64,000 nt of DNA from Mycolicibacterium insubricum (GCF_010731615.1 NZ_AP022618.1:4402001-4466000), one strand, 5' to 3'; counted from the first letter of the stretch, positions 1 through 10,210 are shown. The notes: generated from the sequence alone by a model not told the origin. Numbers and translations are program-made.

Positions 1-1518
1 CCCCGCCGCGTACAGGCCGGGGATCGGGTCACCGTCGGCGCCGAGCACCCGCGAATCCAGGTCGGTGTGCAGCCCGCCGAGGGTCTTGCGGGTCAGCACG
101 TGCAGTTTGACCGCGATCAGCGGCCCCGCCTTGGGGTCGGTGATGCGGTGCGGGGCGACCACCCGCGACAACCGGTCGGGCAGATAGGCCCGCGCCCCGC
201 GGATGGCGGTGATCTGGCCGTCCTTGCTGAACCTGTTGGCGACCTCCCGGTCGCGGGCGGTGACCTCGGCGGCCACCGTGGAGTAGTCCAGGGGTTCGAC
301 GTCGGGCAGTTCGTTCATCTTCTGCACCAGCTCGGTCAGGTTCGACGCGGAGACGAAGTCGACACCGCGGTCCACGAACGCCTGCACCGGGCCGGGAGCG
401 CCGGGGCGCACCCGGGCCAGCACCTGAGGGATGCTGCGGGAGGTCAGGTCGGGGTTCTGCTCCTGGCCGGACAGGCCGAACTCCTTCTCGATGATCCGGG
501 CGTTGAGCACGAACCAGGTGTAATCGTGGCCGGACTTGGTGATGTGGGCCAGCGTGCCGAGGGTGTCGAAGCCGGGGTACAGCGGCCCGGGCAGCCGGCG
601 TCCGGTGGCGTCCAGCCACAGTGACGACGGTCCGGGCAGGATCCGGATGCCGTGGCCCGGCCAGACCGGGTCGTAGTTGGTGATGCCCTCGGTGTAGTGC
701 CACATCCGGTCGCGGTTGATGACGGTGCCGCCGGCCTCCTCGGTGATGCCGATCATTCGGCCGTCGACGTGGGCGGGCACCCCGGTCAGCAGCTGGCGGG
801 GTACCTTGCCGAGCCGGCGCGGCCAGTTCTTGCGTACCAGATCGGTGTTTCCGCCGATGCCGCCGCTGGCGACGACGACGGCCTGCGCCCGGAACTCGAA
901 AGCGCTCAACACGTTTCGGCTCGATGCCACGCCACGGGCGGCGTCCGAAGGCTCCAGGATCGCCCCGCGCACCCCGGTCACGACGCCGTCCTCCACGATC
1001 AGGTGGTCGACGCGGTGGCGGTGGGCGAACCGGACGCGCGGGTTGCCCAGCAGCCGGCGGGCGAAGATGTCGACCAGCGCCGGGCCGGTGCCCCAGGTGA
1101 TGTGGAATCGGGGCACCGAGTTGCCGTGGCCGCGGGCGTCGTAACCGCCGCGTTCGGCCCAGCCGACGATCGGGAAGATCTTCAGTCCGCGCTCGGCGAG
1201 CCAGGCGTGCTTCTCCCCCGCCGCGAACTCGACGTAGGCCTGGGCCCATTGGCGCGGCCAGTAGTCCTCGTCCCGGTCGAATGCGGCGGTGCCCATCCAG
1301 TCCTGCAGGGCCAGCTCGTAGCTGTCGCGGATGCCCATCCGGCGCTGCTGGGGACTGTCGACGAAGAACAGCCCGCCGAACGACCAGTACGCCTGTCCGC
1401 CCAGGTTGCCGGCGTTCTCCTGGTCGAGGATCAGCACCTGCCTGCCGCGCTCGACGAGTTCGCAGGCGGCGACCAGCCCCGCCAGCCCGGCTCCGACGAT
1501 GATGACGTCTGCGTCCAT
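1..1518 (-). CDS. FAD-dependent dehydrogenase (Rv0785-like), 3' end cut by window edge
   Basis: The protein starts MDADVIIVGAGLAGLVAA, a Rossmann FAD-binding motif (GAGLAG) at residues 9-14. Later it carries the VVVASGGIGGN motif seen in the fumarate reductase/ketosteroid dehydrogenase flavoprotein family. About 505 residues are visible and the C-terminus lies outside the window. The ATG at 1518 is right because the FAD motif begins eight residues later. Position beside ptrB and purC matches M. tuberculosis Rv0785. Family membership predicts a flavin-dependent redox reaction on a hydrophobic, possibly steroid-like substrate, but the substrate is not shown here. It is probably in the same minus-strand run as the gene ending at 1555. 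Confidence 0.85.
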   Translation of the reverse strand, partial: MDADVIIVGAGLAGLVAACELVERGRQVLILDQENAGNLGGQAYWSFGGLFFVDSPQQRRMGIRDSYELALQDWMGTAAFDRDEDYWPRQWAQAYVEFAAGEKHAWLAERGLKIFPIVGWAERGGYDARGHGNSVPRFHITWGTGPALVDIFARRLLGNPRVRFAHRHRVDHLIVEDGVVTGVRGAILEPSDAARGVASSRNVLSAFEFRAQAVVVASGGIGGNTDLVRKNWPRRLGKVPRQLLTGVPAHVDGRMIGITEEAGGTVINRDRMWHYTEGITNYDPVWPGHGIRILPGPSSLWLDATGRRLPGPLYPGFDTLGTLAHITKSGHDYTWFVLNARIIEKEFGLSGQEQNPDLTSRSIPQVLARVRPGAPGPVQAFVDRGVDFVSASNLTELVQKMNELPDVEPLDYSTVAAEVTARDREVANRFSKDGQITAIRGARAYLPDRLSRVVAPHRITDPKAGPLIAVKLHVLTRKTLGGLHTDLDSRVLGADGDPIPGLYAAG

Positions 1519-1554
1519 GGGGCCAACGCTAGTCTGCGCGGGCCCACCCGGGGC

Positions 1555-2253
1555 TCAGGCGGCGCGAGCGACCCGGTCTGCGTCCCAGCGGTAGACCGTC
1601 GGCTGGTGCCCGTGCGCCAGGGTGAGGTCGACGGCCTGCAGCAGCGCCTGGCGCGGCGCGGGTGCGCGGAGCTGTCGCGCCGTGACGTTGAGCCGGACCA
1701 CGCCGCCGCGCCGGGCGACCCGGTCGGCCGAGCGCAGCAGGGTGCGGCACCACCACGGCTCGGACTGCAGTCCCCCGCCGGCGCCGAGGACCCGGGCCCG
1801 TTCGGCGCGGTCGCGCACCAGGTCGACGATCTCCGCCGAGGACGCCAGCAGCCGGAAACCGCACTGGGGCAAGGCGGCGACGGCACCCGGTGAGGCGTGC
1901 CAGTGGGGTGCGGCGAAGAGCCGGGTTCGCAGACCAAGTTGTTCGAACGCCCGGTCGGCGGCCAACAGCCGCAGTTTGGCCTCGTGCGCCGACAGTTCGG
2001 CAAACTCGCCGCGGCGGCCCTTACCGGCCTGGTCGTAGCCGTGCAGCAGCACCGCATCCCCGGCGTCGCGCCGGGTGTGCAGCCAGTCCACCGTGGCCGG
2101 ATCCTCGGCCAGCCGATATCCGCCGGGCAGCCGCGGGGCCACCAGCAGTGACGCCGGCACGCCGCGCTGCGACAGCGCCGCACAGAATGCCGACACCGGG
2201 GTGAGTGTGTGCCGGGAGATCCCAGACACCGAGACGATCAGTCGTCCTGTCAC
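1555..2253 (-). CDS. DUF2334 / polysaccharide deacetylase-like protein (Rv0784-like)
   Basis: This 232-residue protein begins [17 protein letters not shown] and contains DAGDAVLLHGYDQ near residue 70 and APHWHAS near residue 115. These resemble the metal-binding and active-site segments of the NodB-like DUF2334 family, which acts on polysaccharides. The GTG start at 2253 overlaps the ptrB stop in a GTGA arrangement, so translation is probably coupled to ptrB. There is no signal peptide, so a cytoplasmic location is likely. Substrate unknown. A longer in-frame reading upstream runs through ptrB and is not real. Confidence 0.75.
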   Translation of the reverse strand: MTGRLIVSVSGISRHTLTPVSAFCAALSQRGVPASLLVAPRLPGGYRLAEDPATVDWLHTRRDAGDAVLLHGYDQAGKGRRGEFAELSAHEAKLRLLAADRAFEQLGLRTRLFAAPHWHASPGAVAALPQCGFRLLASSAEIVDLVRDRAERARVLGAGGGLQSEPWWCRTLLRSADRVARRGGVVRLNVTARQLRAPAPRQALLQAVDLTLAHGHQPTVYRWDADRVARAA

Positions 2254-4403
2254 TCCCGCAGTGTCGCGCCCCCGGGTGACGAATCGGTGTCCGCGACAAG
2301 GACGGCGGCCGAACTGTCCGCGCATCCTGAGGTGCACAACAGCCAGGCGTACTGGAAGGCCACTTCCCGCCACCGCTCGTAACGGCCGCTGACTCCGCCG
2401 TGACCGGCGCTCATCTGCGTCTTCAGCAGCACTGGGTGCGCGTCGGTCTTGGCGTGCCGCAGCGCGGCAACCCATTTCGCCGGTTCGACGTAGAGCACCC
2501 TGGTGTCGTTGAGTGAGGTCATCGCCAGGATCGCCGGGTAGTCCCGCGGCCCCACGTTCTCGTACGGCGAGTAGGACGCCATGTAGTCGTAGACGTCTTT
2601 GTCCACCAACGGGTTTCCCCATTCGTCCCATTCGGTGACGGTCAGCGGCAGCGACGGGTCGAGCATCGAGGTCAGCGGGTCGACAAACGGGACCTGCGCG
2701 AGGATGCCGGCGAACAGTTCGGGCGCCATGTTGGCGACCGCCCCCATCAGCAGACCGCCGGCGCTGCCGCCGAGCGCCACCTGCCGGTCCCCGGTGGTCA
2801 CCCCGGTGTCCACGAGATGGCGTGCGACCGCGATGAAGTCCGTGAAGGTGTGCACCTTGTGCAGCAGTTTGCCGTCCTCGTACCAGCGGCGGCCGAGTTC
2901 GCCTCCGCCGCGCACGTGGGCGATGGCGAACACCATGCCGCGGTCGAGCAGGGACAGCCGGGCGATGGAGAACCGGGGATCCTCGCAGGCCTCGTACGCT
3001 CCGTAGCCGTACACCAGCGCCGGCGCCGGGAAGGTCACGTCACGGCGGCGGATCAGCGAGATCGGCACCCGGGTGCCGTCTTCGGCGATCGCCCAATCTC
3101 GGTGTTCCACATAGTCATCGGCGTGGTAGTCGCCGAGCACCGGTTGCTCCTTGAGCAAGATCCGATCACCGGTGGCCAGGTCGAGGTCGTAGATGCGCAG
3201 CGGCACCACGAACGAGGTGGCGGCGAACCGCAGCCGCGCCGGATCCCAGTTCGGATTGGCGCCCAGCCCCACCGACATCAGTTCCGAATCGAAGCCGATC
3301 TCCTGCGGCGACCCGAATTCACCGTTGGTTCCGATGGGCCACAGCTGGATTCGGGGCAGGCCGTCGCCGCGGTAGCTGACCACCAGGTGGCGGGCGAACG
3401 CGTCGACGCCGTCGATGCGGACGTCGTCGCTGCCGGCGATCAGCGTGCGCTGGTCGCCCGGGTCGGCGACCGGCGCCACCGTCATCGCGAAATTGACCGC
3501 ACCGTCGTTGTGCACGATCAGGAAGTGGTCCGTGCCGCCGAGTACCGCGTGCTCGGCCGAGTACTCGATGCCGTCGCGGCGGCCGAGGATCGAGACGAAC
3601 TCCGCCGTCGGATCGGCGGCGTCGGCGTAGAACACCTCGGAGGTGACACCGGAGCCGGAGGCGATCATCACGTACCGGTTGCTGCGGGTGCGCCCGACGC
3701 CGAGCCAGAACCGTTCGTCGGGTTCGTGATACACGCGTTCACCGGGCTGCCCGGATCCGATCCGGTGGCGCCACACGGTGTCGGTGCGCCACGCGTCGTC
3801 GACGGTCAGGTAGTACACCGTCCGGTTGTCGGCCGCCCAGGTGACTCCGGCGGCGATCCCGGTGATGGTGTCCGGGTAGTGCGATCCGGTGCGAAGGTCC
3901 TTGAACCGCAGGGTGTACCGCTCGTCGCCGACGGTGTCGACGGCGTACGCGAGCACGTTGCCGTCGAGGCTGACCGCGACCGCCCCGAGGGCGAAGAACT
4001 CGTGGCCGTCGGCGAGTTCGTTCTCGTCGAGCAGGATCTCCTCACCGGGGATCTCGGTGTGCTCGTCGAATTGCGGTGGCACCCAGGAATCGTCGAGCGC
4101 GGGGCAGCGGCACTGCAGTCCGTACTGACGGCCCTCGTAGCTGCGGGCGTAGTACCAGTGGTCGCCGCGCCGGGTCGGCACCGACAGGTCGGTCTCCTTG
4201 GTGCGGGCCTTGATCTCGTCGAAGATGGCGCCGCGCAGGTCCTCCTGGTCCGCGGTCACCGCGTCGGCGTAGGTGTTCTCGGCTTCCAGGTAGGCCGTCA
4301 CGGCGGCGTCGTCCTTGTCGCGCAACCACTCGTACGGGTCGACGAAGACGCGGCCGTGGTGTTCGCGGCGGACGTCGAGGCGCTTGGCGACGGGCGGGGT
4401 CAC
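2250..4403 (-). CDS. ptrB: oligopeptidase B (protease II)
   Basis: This 717-residue S9 prolyl-oligopeptidase family serine peptidase cleaves short peptides after basic residues. The N-terminal beta-propeller part begins [19 protein letters not shown] and contains DPYEWLRD. The C-terminal hydrolase domain shows the nucleophile motif GGSAGG (Ser near residue 546), SLNDTRV (Asp near 632) and SAGHGG (His near 665). All three catalytic residues are present, so the gene looks intact. In M. tuberculosis the orthologue is annotated as two pieces, ptrBa and ptrBb. The GTG at 4403 overlaps the purC stop (GTGA), implying co-translation with purC. Confidence 0.92.
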   Translation of the reverse strand: MTPPVAKRLDVRREHHGRVFVDPYEWLRDKDDAAVTAYLEAENTYADAVTADQEDLRGAIFDEIKARTKETDLSVPTRRGDHWYYARSYEGRQYGLQCRCPALDDSWVPPQFDEHTEIPGEEILLDENELADGHEFFALGAVAVSLDGNVLAYAVDTVGDERYTLRFKDLRTGSHYPDTITGIAAGVTWAADNRTVYYLTVDDAWRTDTVWRHRIGSGQPGERVYHEPDERFWLGVGRTRSNRYVMIASGSGVTSEVFYADAADPTAEFVSILGRRDGIEYSAEHAVLGGTDHFLIVHNDGAVNFAMTVAPVADPGDQRTLIAGSDDVRIDGVDAFARHLVVSYRGDGLPRIQLWPIGTNGEFGSPQEIGFDSELMSVGLGANPNWDPARLRFAATSFVVPLRIYDLDLATGDRILLKEQPVLGDYHADDYVEHRDWAIAEDGTRVPISLIRRRDVTFPAPALVYGYGAYEACEDPRFSIARLSLLDRGMVFAIAHVRGGGELGRRWYEDGKLLHKVHTFTDFIAVARHLVDTGVTTGDRQVALGGSAGGLLMGAVANMAPELFAGILAQVPFVDPLTSMLDPSLPLTVTEWDEWGNPLVDKDVYDYMASYSPYENVGPRDYPAILAMTSLNDTRVLYVEPAKWVAALRHAKTDAHPVLLKTQMSAGHGGVSGRYERWREVAFQYAWLLCTSGCADSSAAVLVADTDSSPGGATLRE

Positions 4404-5293
4404 CGGGTGGGTCCCAGCCAGTCGGCGAACGACAACCCGGAGATCCGTTCGTAGGCCTCGATATAGCGCTCGCGGGTCGCGTCGACGATGTCCGGCGGCA
4501 GCGGTGGGGGCCCTGCGTCGCCGCTGCGGTCCCAGCCGGTCTCCGGCGCCGTCAGCCAGTTGCGGACGAACTGCTTGTCGAAGCTGGGTTGCACCACACC
4601 GGGCCGGTAGTTCGCGGCGTCCCAGTAGCGCGAGGAGTCCGGGGTGAAGACCTCGTCGGCCAGCCGCAGTTGGCCGTCCGCGTCGACGCCGAACTCGAAC
4701 TTGGTGTCGGCGATGATGACGCCGCGGGTCAGCGCGTGGTCGGCGGCCTGCAGGTAGGTGGCCAGCGTCAGCCGGCGGAGCTGGTCCGCGCGCACGGCGC
4801 CGACCAGTTCGATGACGTCGCCGTAGCTGATGTTCTCGTCGTGGTCGCCGATCTCGGCCTTGGTGGCCGGGGTGAACAGCGGCTGGTCGAACCGACTGGC
4901 CTCCTCCAGGCCCGGGGGCAGGTCGATGCCGCAGACCCGGCCGGTGCGCTGGTAGTCGGCCAGGCCGGAGCCGGTGAGGTAGCCGCGGGCCACGCACTCC
5001 ACCGGCATCATGTCCAGTTTGCGCACCACCAGGGCGCGGCCGAGCACCTCGTCGGGAATGCGCGGGTCGTCCGGCGGTCCGGCCAGGTGGTTGGGCGCGT
5101 CGACCAGATCGAAGAAGAACACGCTCATCGCCGTCAGGATCCGGCCCTTGTCGGGGATCTCGGTGTCCAGGATGAAGTCGTAGGCGGAGATCCGGTCGGT
5201 GGCGACGAACAGCAGCGTGTCGGCATCGATGTCGTAGAGCTCGCGGACCTTTCCGCTGGCCAGGTGCCGGTAATCGGTCAGGGCGGGACGCAT
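4400..5293 (-). CDS. purC: phosphoribosylaminoimidazole-succinocarboxamide synthase
   Basis: PurC joins CAIR and aspartate with ATP in de novo purine synthesis. The 297-residue length equals that of the M. tuberculosis enzyme. Recognisable segments include [11 protein letters not shown] near residue 12 (nucleotide-binding region), [28 protein letters not shown] near 100, and [12 protein letters not shown] near 210. It starts with ATG and has its own short upstream gap facing a divergent membrane protein gene, so the purC-ptrB-DUF2334 run is probably one transcript. Confidence 0.96.
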   Translation of the reverse strand: MRPALTDYRHLASGKVRELYDIDADTLLFVATDRISAYDFILDTEIPDKGRILTAMSVFFFDLVDAPNHLAGPPDDPRIPDEVLGRALVVRKLDMMPVECVARGYLTGSGLADYQRTGRVCGIDLPPGLEEASRFDQPLFTPATKAEIGDHDENISYGDVIELVGAVRADQLRRLTLATYLQAADHALTRGVIIADTKFEFGVDADGQLRLADEVFTPDSSRYWDAANYRPGVVQPSFDKQFVRNWLTAPETGWDRSGDAGPPPLPPDIVDATRERYIEAYERISGLSFADWLGPTR

Positions 5294-5345
5294 CGGATCA
5301 GCCTAACGACTCCGCGCGGGGCCCCGGCATGCTGGGATCGGCGCT

Positions 5346-5993
5346 ATGAGTTCGCGTTATCTGCCCTATTCCAGCCGGCCGCACCGGTTCCTCGCCCAGT
5401 TCACCTCCGATGTGCTGGTCATCGGCTGGATCACGGTCTGGGTGATGGTCGGTGCGCTGGTGCACAGCGCCATCGCATCGATCGCCGCGGTCGGCACCCA
5501 GGTGCAGAGTGGGGCGTCGGGGATCTCGCAGAACCTGGCCGACGCCGGCAGCAGCATCGGCCATGTGCCGCTGGTCGGCAACCACCTGTCCAGCCCGTTG
5601 GACGCGGCCAGCCGCGGGGCCACGGAGCTGGCCGACGCCGGTGCGAACCTGCACGACACCGCGACCTGGCTGGCCTGGCTGCTGGCCATCGCGGTCGCCG
5701 CGGCGCCGATCCTGGCGGTGGCCGGCCCGTGGCTGTGGCTGCGGGTGCGGTTCTTCCGCCGCAAGTGGCTGGTGTTGTCGCTGGTGGGCAGCCCGGCCGG
5801 GGACGAACTGCTGGCCCTGCGGGCGCTGACCAACCGCCCGGTGCGCAAGCTGGTGGCCGTCAGCGGCGATCCGGTGGGCGCCTGGCGACACCGCGATCCG
5901 GAGGTGATCGGCGCCCTGGCCGGCCTGGAGTTGCGGGCGGCGGGCCTGCGCCCGCCGCGCCGGCCGGGTCAGAGGATGGCGCCCGGGGTGTAG
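5346..5993 (+). CDS. conserved membrane protein (Rv0779c-like)
   Basis: This 215-residue protein has an N-terminal hydrophobic helix around residues 20-45 (SDVLVIGWITVWVMVGALVHS) and a second around 105-130 (WLAWLLAIAVAAAPILAVAG). The linker between them is rich in Ala, Ser and Gly, and the C-terminus is basic. This topology and its place between purC and purB match M. tuberculosis Rv0779c, whose function is not established. Its last 25 bases overlap the 3' end of purB on the opposite strand. No catalytic motif is visible. Confidence 0.75.
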   Translation: MSSRYLPYSSRPHRFLAQFTSDVLVIGWITVWVMVGALVHSAIASIAAVGTQVQSGASGISQNLADAGSSIGHVPLVGNHLSSPLDAASRGATELADAGANLHDTATWLAWLLAIAVAAAPILAVAGPWLWLRVRFFRRKWLVLSLVGSPAGDELLALRALTNRPVRKLVAVSGDPVGAWRHRDPEVIGALAGLELRAAGLRPPRRPGQRMAPGV

Positions 5994-7387
5994 CCGGCGG
6001 CGTCGGGGTAGCGGGTGACCAACTCGGCGACGGCGAGGGCGACCCGGTCGACCTGATCACCGGCCGCACCGGTGAACGCCGCCTTGTCGGCCAGCGCGGC
6101 GTCGAGTGCCGCTCGGTCCAGCGGCAGCCGGTCGTCGGCGGCCAGCCGGTCCAGCAGGTCGGGGTCGCGCCCCTCCTCGCGCATGGCCAGGGCGACGGCG
6201 ACGGCGTGCTCCTTGATCACCTCGTGGGCAGTCTCCCGGCCGACACCGGCCCGCACCGCGGCCATCAGGATCCGGGTGGTCGCCAGGAACGGCAGGTAGC
6301 GGTCCAGTTCGCGGGCGATGACGGCCGGGTAGGCGCCGAACTCGTCGAGCACGGTCAGCAGCGTCTCGGTCTGTCCGTCGATGGCGAAGAAGGCGTCCGG
6401 CAGCGCGACCCGGCGCACCACCGAGCAGAACACGTCGCCCTCGTTCCACTGCGCGCCGGCCAGTTCGGCGGCCATCGACGCGTAGCCGCGCAGCACCACC
6501 TGCAGTCCGTTGACCCGCTCGCAGCTGCGAGTGTTCATCTTGTGCGGCATGGCCGAGGAGCCGACCTGGCCGGGGGCGAACCCCTCGGTGACCAGTTCGT
6601 GGCCGGCCATCAGCCGGATGGTGTGCGCCAGCGACGATCCGGCCGCGCCCAGCTGCACCAGCCCGGAGAGCACGTCGTGGTCCAGCGACCGCGGGTACAC
6701 CTGGCCGACGCTGTCCAGCACCGCGGCGAAGCCCAGGAACTCGGCGACGCGGTGCTCCAGCTCGGCCAGTTTGGCGGTGTCGCCGTCGAACAGGTCGAGC
6801 ATGTCCTGGGCGGTGCCCATCGGTCCCTTGATCCCGCGCAGCGGGTAACGGTCGATGAGCTCGCGCAGCCGGTCCAGGCCGAGCAGGGTCTCGCCGGCGG
6901 CGGAGGCGAACCGCTTGCCCAGCGTGGTGGCCTGGGCGGCGACGTTGTGGCTGCGCCCGGCCATCACCAGATCCCGGTAGCCGACGGCCCGATCGGCCAG
7001 CCGGGCGGCGACGGCCACCCCGCGGGCGTACACCAGCTCCAGGGACTGGCGGATCTGCAGCTGCTCGACGTTCTCGGTGAGATCCCGGCTGGTCATACCC
7101 TTGTGCACGTGCTCGTGGCCGGCGAGGGCGTTGAATTCCTCGATGCGGGCCTTGACGTCGTGCCGGGTGACGCGCTCGCGGTCCGCGATGGACGCCAGGT
7201 CGACGTCGGTGAGCACCCGCTGGTAGTCGGCGATCACCTCGGCGGGCACCGCGACGCCGAGTTCGGCCTGGGCGGACAGCACCGCCAGCCACAGCCGCCG
7301 TTCGGCGATGATCTTGTTCTCCGGGGACCAGATCGCCACCATCTCGGCGCTGGCGTAACGGGTGGCCAGGACATTGGGAATGCTCAC
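5969..7387 (-). CDS. purB: adenylosuccinate lyase
   Basis: PurB performs two fumarate-releasing steps in purine synthesis (SAICAR to AICAR, and adenylosuccinate to AMP). The protein contains the fumarase/aspartase superfamily signature SSAMPHKMN near residue 295 and TSRDLTEN near 95. The preferred start is GTG at 7387 (VSIPNVLATRYAS), which gives 472 residues, the length of the M. tuberculosis enzyme. Another GTG at 7393 would add two residues. It lies close to the TetR gene ending at 7399 on the same strand and converges with the membrane protein gene at its 3' end. Confidence 0.95.
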   Translation of the reverse strand: MSIPNVLATRYASAEMVAIWSPENKIIAERRLWLAVLSAQAELGVAVPAEVIADYQRVLTDVDLASIADRERVTRHDVKARIEEFNALAGHEHVHKGMTSRDLTENVEQLQIRQSLELVYARGVAVAARLADRAVGYRDLVMAGRSHNVAAQATTLGKRFASAAGETLLGLDRLRELIDRYPLRGIKGPMGTAQDMLDLFDGDTAKLAELEHRVAEFLGFAAVLDSVGQVYPRSLDHDVLSGLVQLGAAGSSLAHTIRLMAGHELVTEGFAPGQVGSSAMPHKMNTRSCERVNGLQVVLRGYASMAAELAGAQWNEGDVFCSVVRRVALPDAFFAIDGQTETLLTVLDEFGAYPAVIARELDRYLPFLATTRILMAAVRAGVGRETAHEVIKEHAVAVALAMREEGRDPDLLDRLAADDRLPLDRAALDAALADKAAFTGAAGDQVDRVALAVAELVTRYPDAAGYTPGAIL

Positions 7388-7398
7388 GGCCACACAGC

Positions 7399-8013
7399 CT
7401 ACGGGCCGGGTACCGCGTGCAGATCGTATGGCGCCAGCACATCGATGACGTCGATGAGGGTGGCGCGGGCGGTGGCCCGGGGGGTGGCGGCCTCGTCGAC
7501 GAGTGCCGACACCACCGCGCCGTCGACCGCGCAGACGAGCGCGGCAAGCAGTTCGGTGCGGGCGAACCGGCCGGACCGGGTCACCACTTCGCCGACGGCG
7601 TCGGTGCGCTGCTGGCGGATCCGGCGTTCCACCTCACGCAGCCCGGGTTGGCGGGCGCAGGCGATGTAGCGCTCGTAGCGGGAGACGAGTTCCTCGCTGC
7701 CGTCGGTGTCGTCGACGAGAAGTTCGACGAGAAGTTCGGCGATGGATTCCGCGCCGCGGCGCCGCCGGGACAGGCCGTCGATTCGCGCCCGCAGCAGGTT
7801 CGCCTCGTGCAGCGCGGTGTGCTCGACGGCCGCCGCGATCAGCTCCTCCAGCGAAGCGAAATAGTAGGTGGTCGACGCCAGCGGCAAACCCGCGCGATGA
7901 GCGACCGCGCGGTGCCGGACGGCGTCGAATCCCCCCTCGCGCAGCAATTCGGCGGCCGCGCATACCAGCGCGTCACGTCGACGTTCCCCCTTCGGGGTGA
8001 CCGCTGCAGTCAC
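7399..8013 (-). CDS. TetR family transcriptional regulator (Rv0775-like)
   Basis: The predicted 204-residue protein, read from GTG at 8013 (VTAAVTPKGERRRDAL), has a TetR helix-turn-helix at about residues 28-55, ending in the typical LASTTYYFASLEELI segment. The C-terminal half is the variable ligand-binding domain. Length and position match M. tuberculosis Rv0775, next to the Rv0774c-type esterase. It diverges from that esterase across about 75 bases, so it probably controls it. Longer upstream readings lack homology and run through the esterase on the other strand. Confidence 0.85.
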   Translation of the reverse strand: MTAAVTPKGERRRDALVCAAAELLREGGFDAVRHRAVAHRAGLPLASTTYYFASLEELIAAAVEHTALHEANLLRARIDGLSRRRRGAESIAELLVELLVDDTDGSEELVSRYERYIACARQPGLREVERRIRQQRTDAVGEVVTRSGRFARTELLAALVCAVDGAVVSALVDEAATPRATARATLIDVIDVLAPYDLHAVPGP

Positions 8014-8088
8014 AGTTGAACATGCTGCCAGCAACGTGGGGAACGCTGAGCGTTTTCTGGCAATCCGGTGCGATGGCATGATGACCGG

Positions 8089-8982
8089 ATGCCGGAAATT
8101 CATCGCCGCGCGGTACTGCGGCTCGGGCTGGGGCTGACCGCCGGGGCGGCGGGTGCCGCCGCGCTGAGCGAGTTGCTGCCCGCGTCGTCGGCGACGCCCG
8201 GCCCGAACCCCGCACCACCGGCCCCACTGGCCCCTGGCGCACCGATGGTTCCGGCCGCGCCGGCCACCCCGGCGCCCACCATGGTCACCGGGTCCTTCGT
8301 CTCCGCGGCACGCGGCGGCATCACCACCAACTGGGCCATCGCCCGTCCGCCGGGGCAGACCGCACCGCTGCGCCCGATCATCGCCCTGCACGGCAAGGGC
8401 GGCGACGCCGCCAGCGTGATGGCCGGCGGCGTCGAGCAGGGCGTGGCCCAGGCCGTCGCCAACGGGCTGGCGCCGTTCGCCGTGGTGTCCGTCGACGGCG
8501 GCGGCAGCTACTGGCACGCCCGGTCCTCTGGTGAGGACGCCGGTGCGATGGTGCTCAACGAGCTGATCCCGATGCTGTCCGACCAGGGTCTGGACACCTC
8601 CCGGGTGGCGTTCCTGGGCTGGTCGATGGGCGGCTACGGCGCGTTGCTGCTGGGCGGCCGCCTGGGTGCGGGGCGCACCGCGGCGATCACCGCCGTCAGC
8701 CCGGCACTGTGGCTGTCCTCTGGCGCGACCGCACCCGGAGCCTTCGACGGGCCCGCCGATTTCGCGGCCAACTCTGTGTTCGGGATGCCCGGATTGGCGG
8801 GTATCCCGATCCGGATCGACATCGGTGACGCCGATCCGTTCTATTCGGCCACCCAGTCATTCATCGCGCAGCTGCCCAGCCCACCGGCCGGCGGCACCTC
8901 ACCGGGCGGCCACGACGGCGCGTTCTGGAGTTCGCAGCTGCCCGGCGAGATCAATTGGATGGTGCCGTACCTGACGGCCTGA
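8089..8982 (+). CDS. exported alpha/beta-hydrolase esterase (Rv0774c-like)
   Basis: The 297-residue product starts MPEIHRRAVLRLGLGL. The twin-arginine followed by a hydrophobic stretch and a Pro/Ala-rich linker fits a Tat-type signal peptide. The hydrolase domain has GWSMGG around residue 180 (nucleophile Ser), DIGDADPFY for the acid, and GGHDGAFW for the His, as in esterase D-like proteins. M. tuberculosis Rv0774c is the positional counterpart. The start is the ATG at 8089 rather than GTG 8068, because the signal-peptide charge cluster follows the ATG directly. The 3' end overlaps the P450 gene by 32 bases. Confidence 0.85.
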   Translation: MPEIHRRAVLRLGLGLTAGAAGAAALSELLPASSATPGPNPAPPAPLAPGAPMVPAAPATPAPTMVTGSFVSAARGGITTNWAIARPPGQTAPLRPIIALHGKGGDAASVMAGGVEQGVAQAVANGLAPFAVVSVDGGGSYWHARSSGEDAGAMVLNELIPMLSDQGLDTSRVAFLGWSMGGYGALLLGGRLGAGRTAAITAVSPALWLSSGATAPGAFDGPADFAANSVFGMPGLAGIPIRIDIGDADPFYSATQSFIAQLPSPPAGGTSPGGHDGAFWSSQLPGEINWMVPYLTA

Positions 8983-10210
8983 GCCGGTACCGGATGGGCA
9001 GGTGCTTGAGGCCGCCGACGAAGGTGGTCGCCATCGGCTCGGCGGGCCCCGTCTGTTCGATGATCTCCAGCCGCGGCAGCAGTTCCCCGAAGAAGCTGCT
9101 GACCTCCAGTCGCGCCAGCGCGGCCCCCAGACAGAAGTGCACGCCGTAGCCGAACGAGATGTGCTTGTTCGGGTCGCGGGCGATGTCGAACCGGAACGGG
9201 TCGGAGAAGATCTCCTCGTCGCGGTTCCCGGACACGTACGACAGCAGCACCGCCTCGCCGGCCGGGATGGTGACGCCGCGAATCGTGTAGTCGCGCTGGG
9301 CGGTTCGCATGAATTCCTTGACCGGGGTGGTCCAGCGGATCATCTCCTCGACGGCCAGCGGCATCAGCGACATGTCCGCCTGCAGCCGGGCCAGCTGGTC
9401 GGGGTACTCCAGTAGCGCGGCCAATCCGCCGGCGATGGCGGCGCTGGTGGTGTCGTGCCCGGCACCGGCGATGATCGCGTAGTAGGAGACGGTGTCGATA
9501 TCGCTGAGCGGTTCGCCGTTGATGGTGGCGTTGGCCACCGCCGAGCCCAGGTCCTCGGTCGGGTTGGCGCGGCGTTCGGCGGTCATCGCCGAGAAGTAGG
9601 CGAACATGTCCAGCAGCGCCTGGACCTGTTCCTCCTTGGTCGACCCGCGCTGGTATTCGGCGTCGTCGTTGCCGAACATCTCCTGGGTCCACAGCAGCAT
9701 CCGGGGGAAGTCCTCCTCCGGCACGCCGAGCAGCGACATGATCATGTACAGCGGGTAGTTGACGGCGACCTGCTGGACGAAGTCGCAATCGGGTGCGACG
9801 GCGGCCATCTCGTCGACGAAGCGGACGGCGAGTTCCTCGGCGCGGTCCTTCAGGGCCCGCATGGCCTTGGGCCGGAACCAGTTCGCCCCGATGGCCCGGA
9901 AGTCGCGGTGTTCGGGGTCGTCCATGTGGATCAGGGTGCGGATGCCGACGGCCGCCTGCTGCTCGTCGGCCTCCCTGGTCATCAGCACCGGCCGCGGATA
10001 GTTGGTGAAGATGTCGTTGGCGCGCTCGATCTCCATGATGTCGGCGTGCTTGGTGATCACCCAGAACGGGGCGTAGCCGTCGACCTCGACCCGGCTGATC
10101 GGTTCGGTGGCCCGCAGCTGGGCCAGCGCGGCGTGCAGCCGGGGCTCGTCGGTGTAGGCCTTCGGGTCGGCCAGCATCGCACCCAGGGATTCGACGGCGG
10201 GTTCAGCCAT
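8951..10210 (-). CDS. cytochrome P450 (CYP108-like)
   Basis: This 419-residue soluble heme monooxygenase has the I-helix IIAGAGHDTTSAA, the K-helix EEMIRW (ExxR) and the heme loop FGYGVHFCLGAALAR with the Cys ligand. Segments such as TPVKEFMRTA and LSYVSGNRDEEIFSDPFRFDI resemble P450terp (CYP108), which hydroxylates a monoterpene alcohol. It is clearly unlike CYP126, the P450 found beside purB in M. tuberculosis. The ATG at 10210 overlaps the SDR stop by 8 bases and has GGAGAA upstream. It is the last gene of an LLM-SDR-P450 run that starts next to an operator at 12160. Confidence 0.9.
   Translation of the reverse strand: MAEPAVESLGAMLADPKAYTDEPRLHAALAQLRATEPISRVEVDGYAPFWVITKHADIMEIERANDIFTNYPRPVLMTREADEQQAAVGIRTLIHMDDPEHRDFRAIGANWFRPKAMRALKDRAEELAVRFVDEMAAVAPDCDFVQQVAVNYPLYMIMSLLGVPEEDFPRMLLWTQEMFGNDDAEYQRGSTKEEQVQALLDMFAYFSAMTAERRANPTEDLGSAVANATINGEPLSDIDTVSYYAIIAGAGHDTTSAAIAGGLAALLEYPDQLARLQADMSLMPLAVEEMIRWTTPVKEFMRTAQRDYTIRGVTIPAGEAVLLSYVSGNRDEEIFSDPFRFDIARDPNKHISFGYGVHFCLGAALARLEVSSFFGELLPRLEIIEQTGPAEPMATTFVGGLKHLPIRYRLRPSGTAPSN

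Noticed and set aside
4589..7669. A 1026-codon open frame on the plus strand across purC and purB
   Set aside because: It mirrors well-supported genes on the minus strand and is rich in Gly, Gln, His and Val of the type produced by antisense reading of GC-rich codons.
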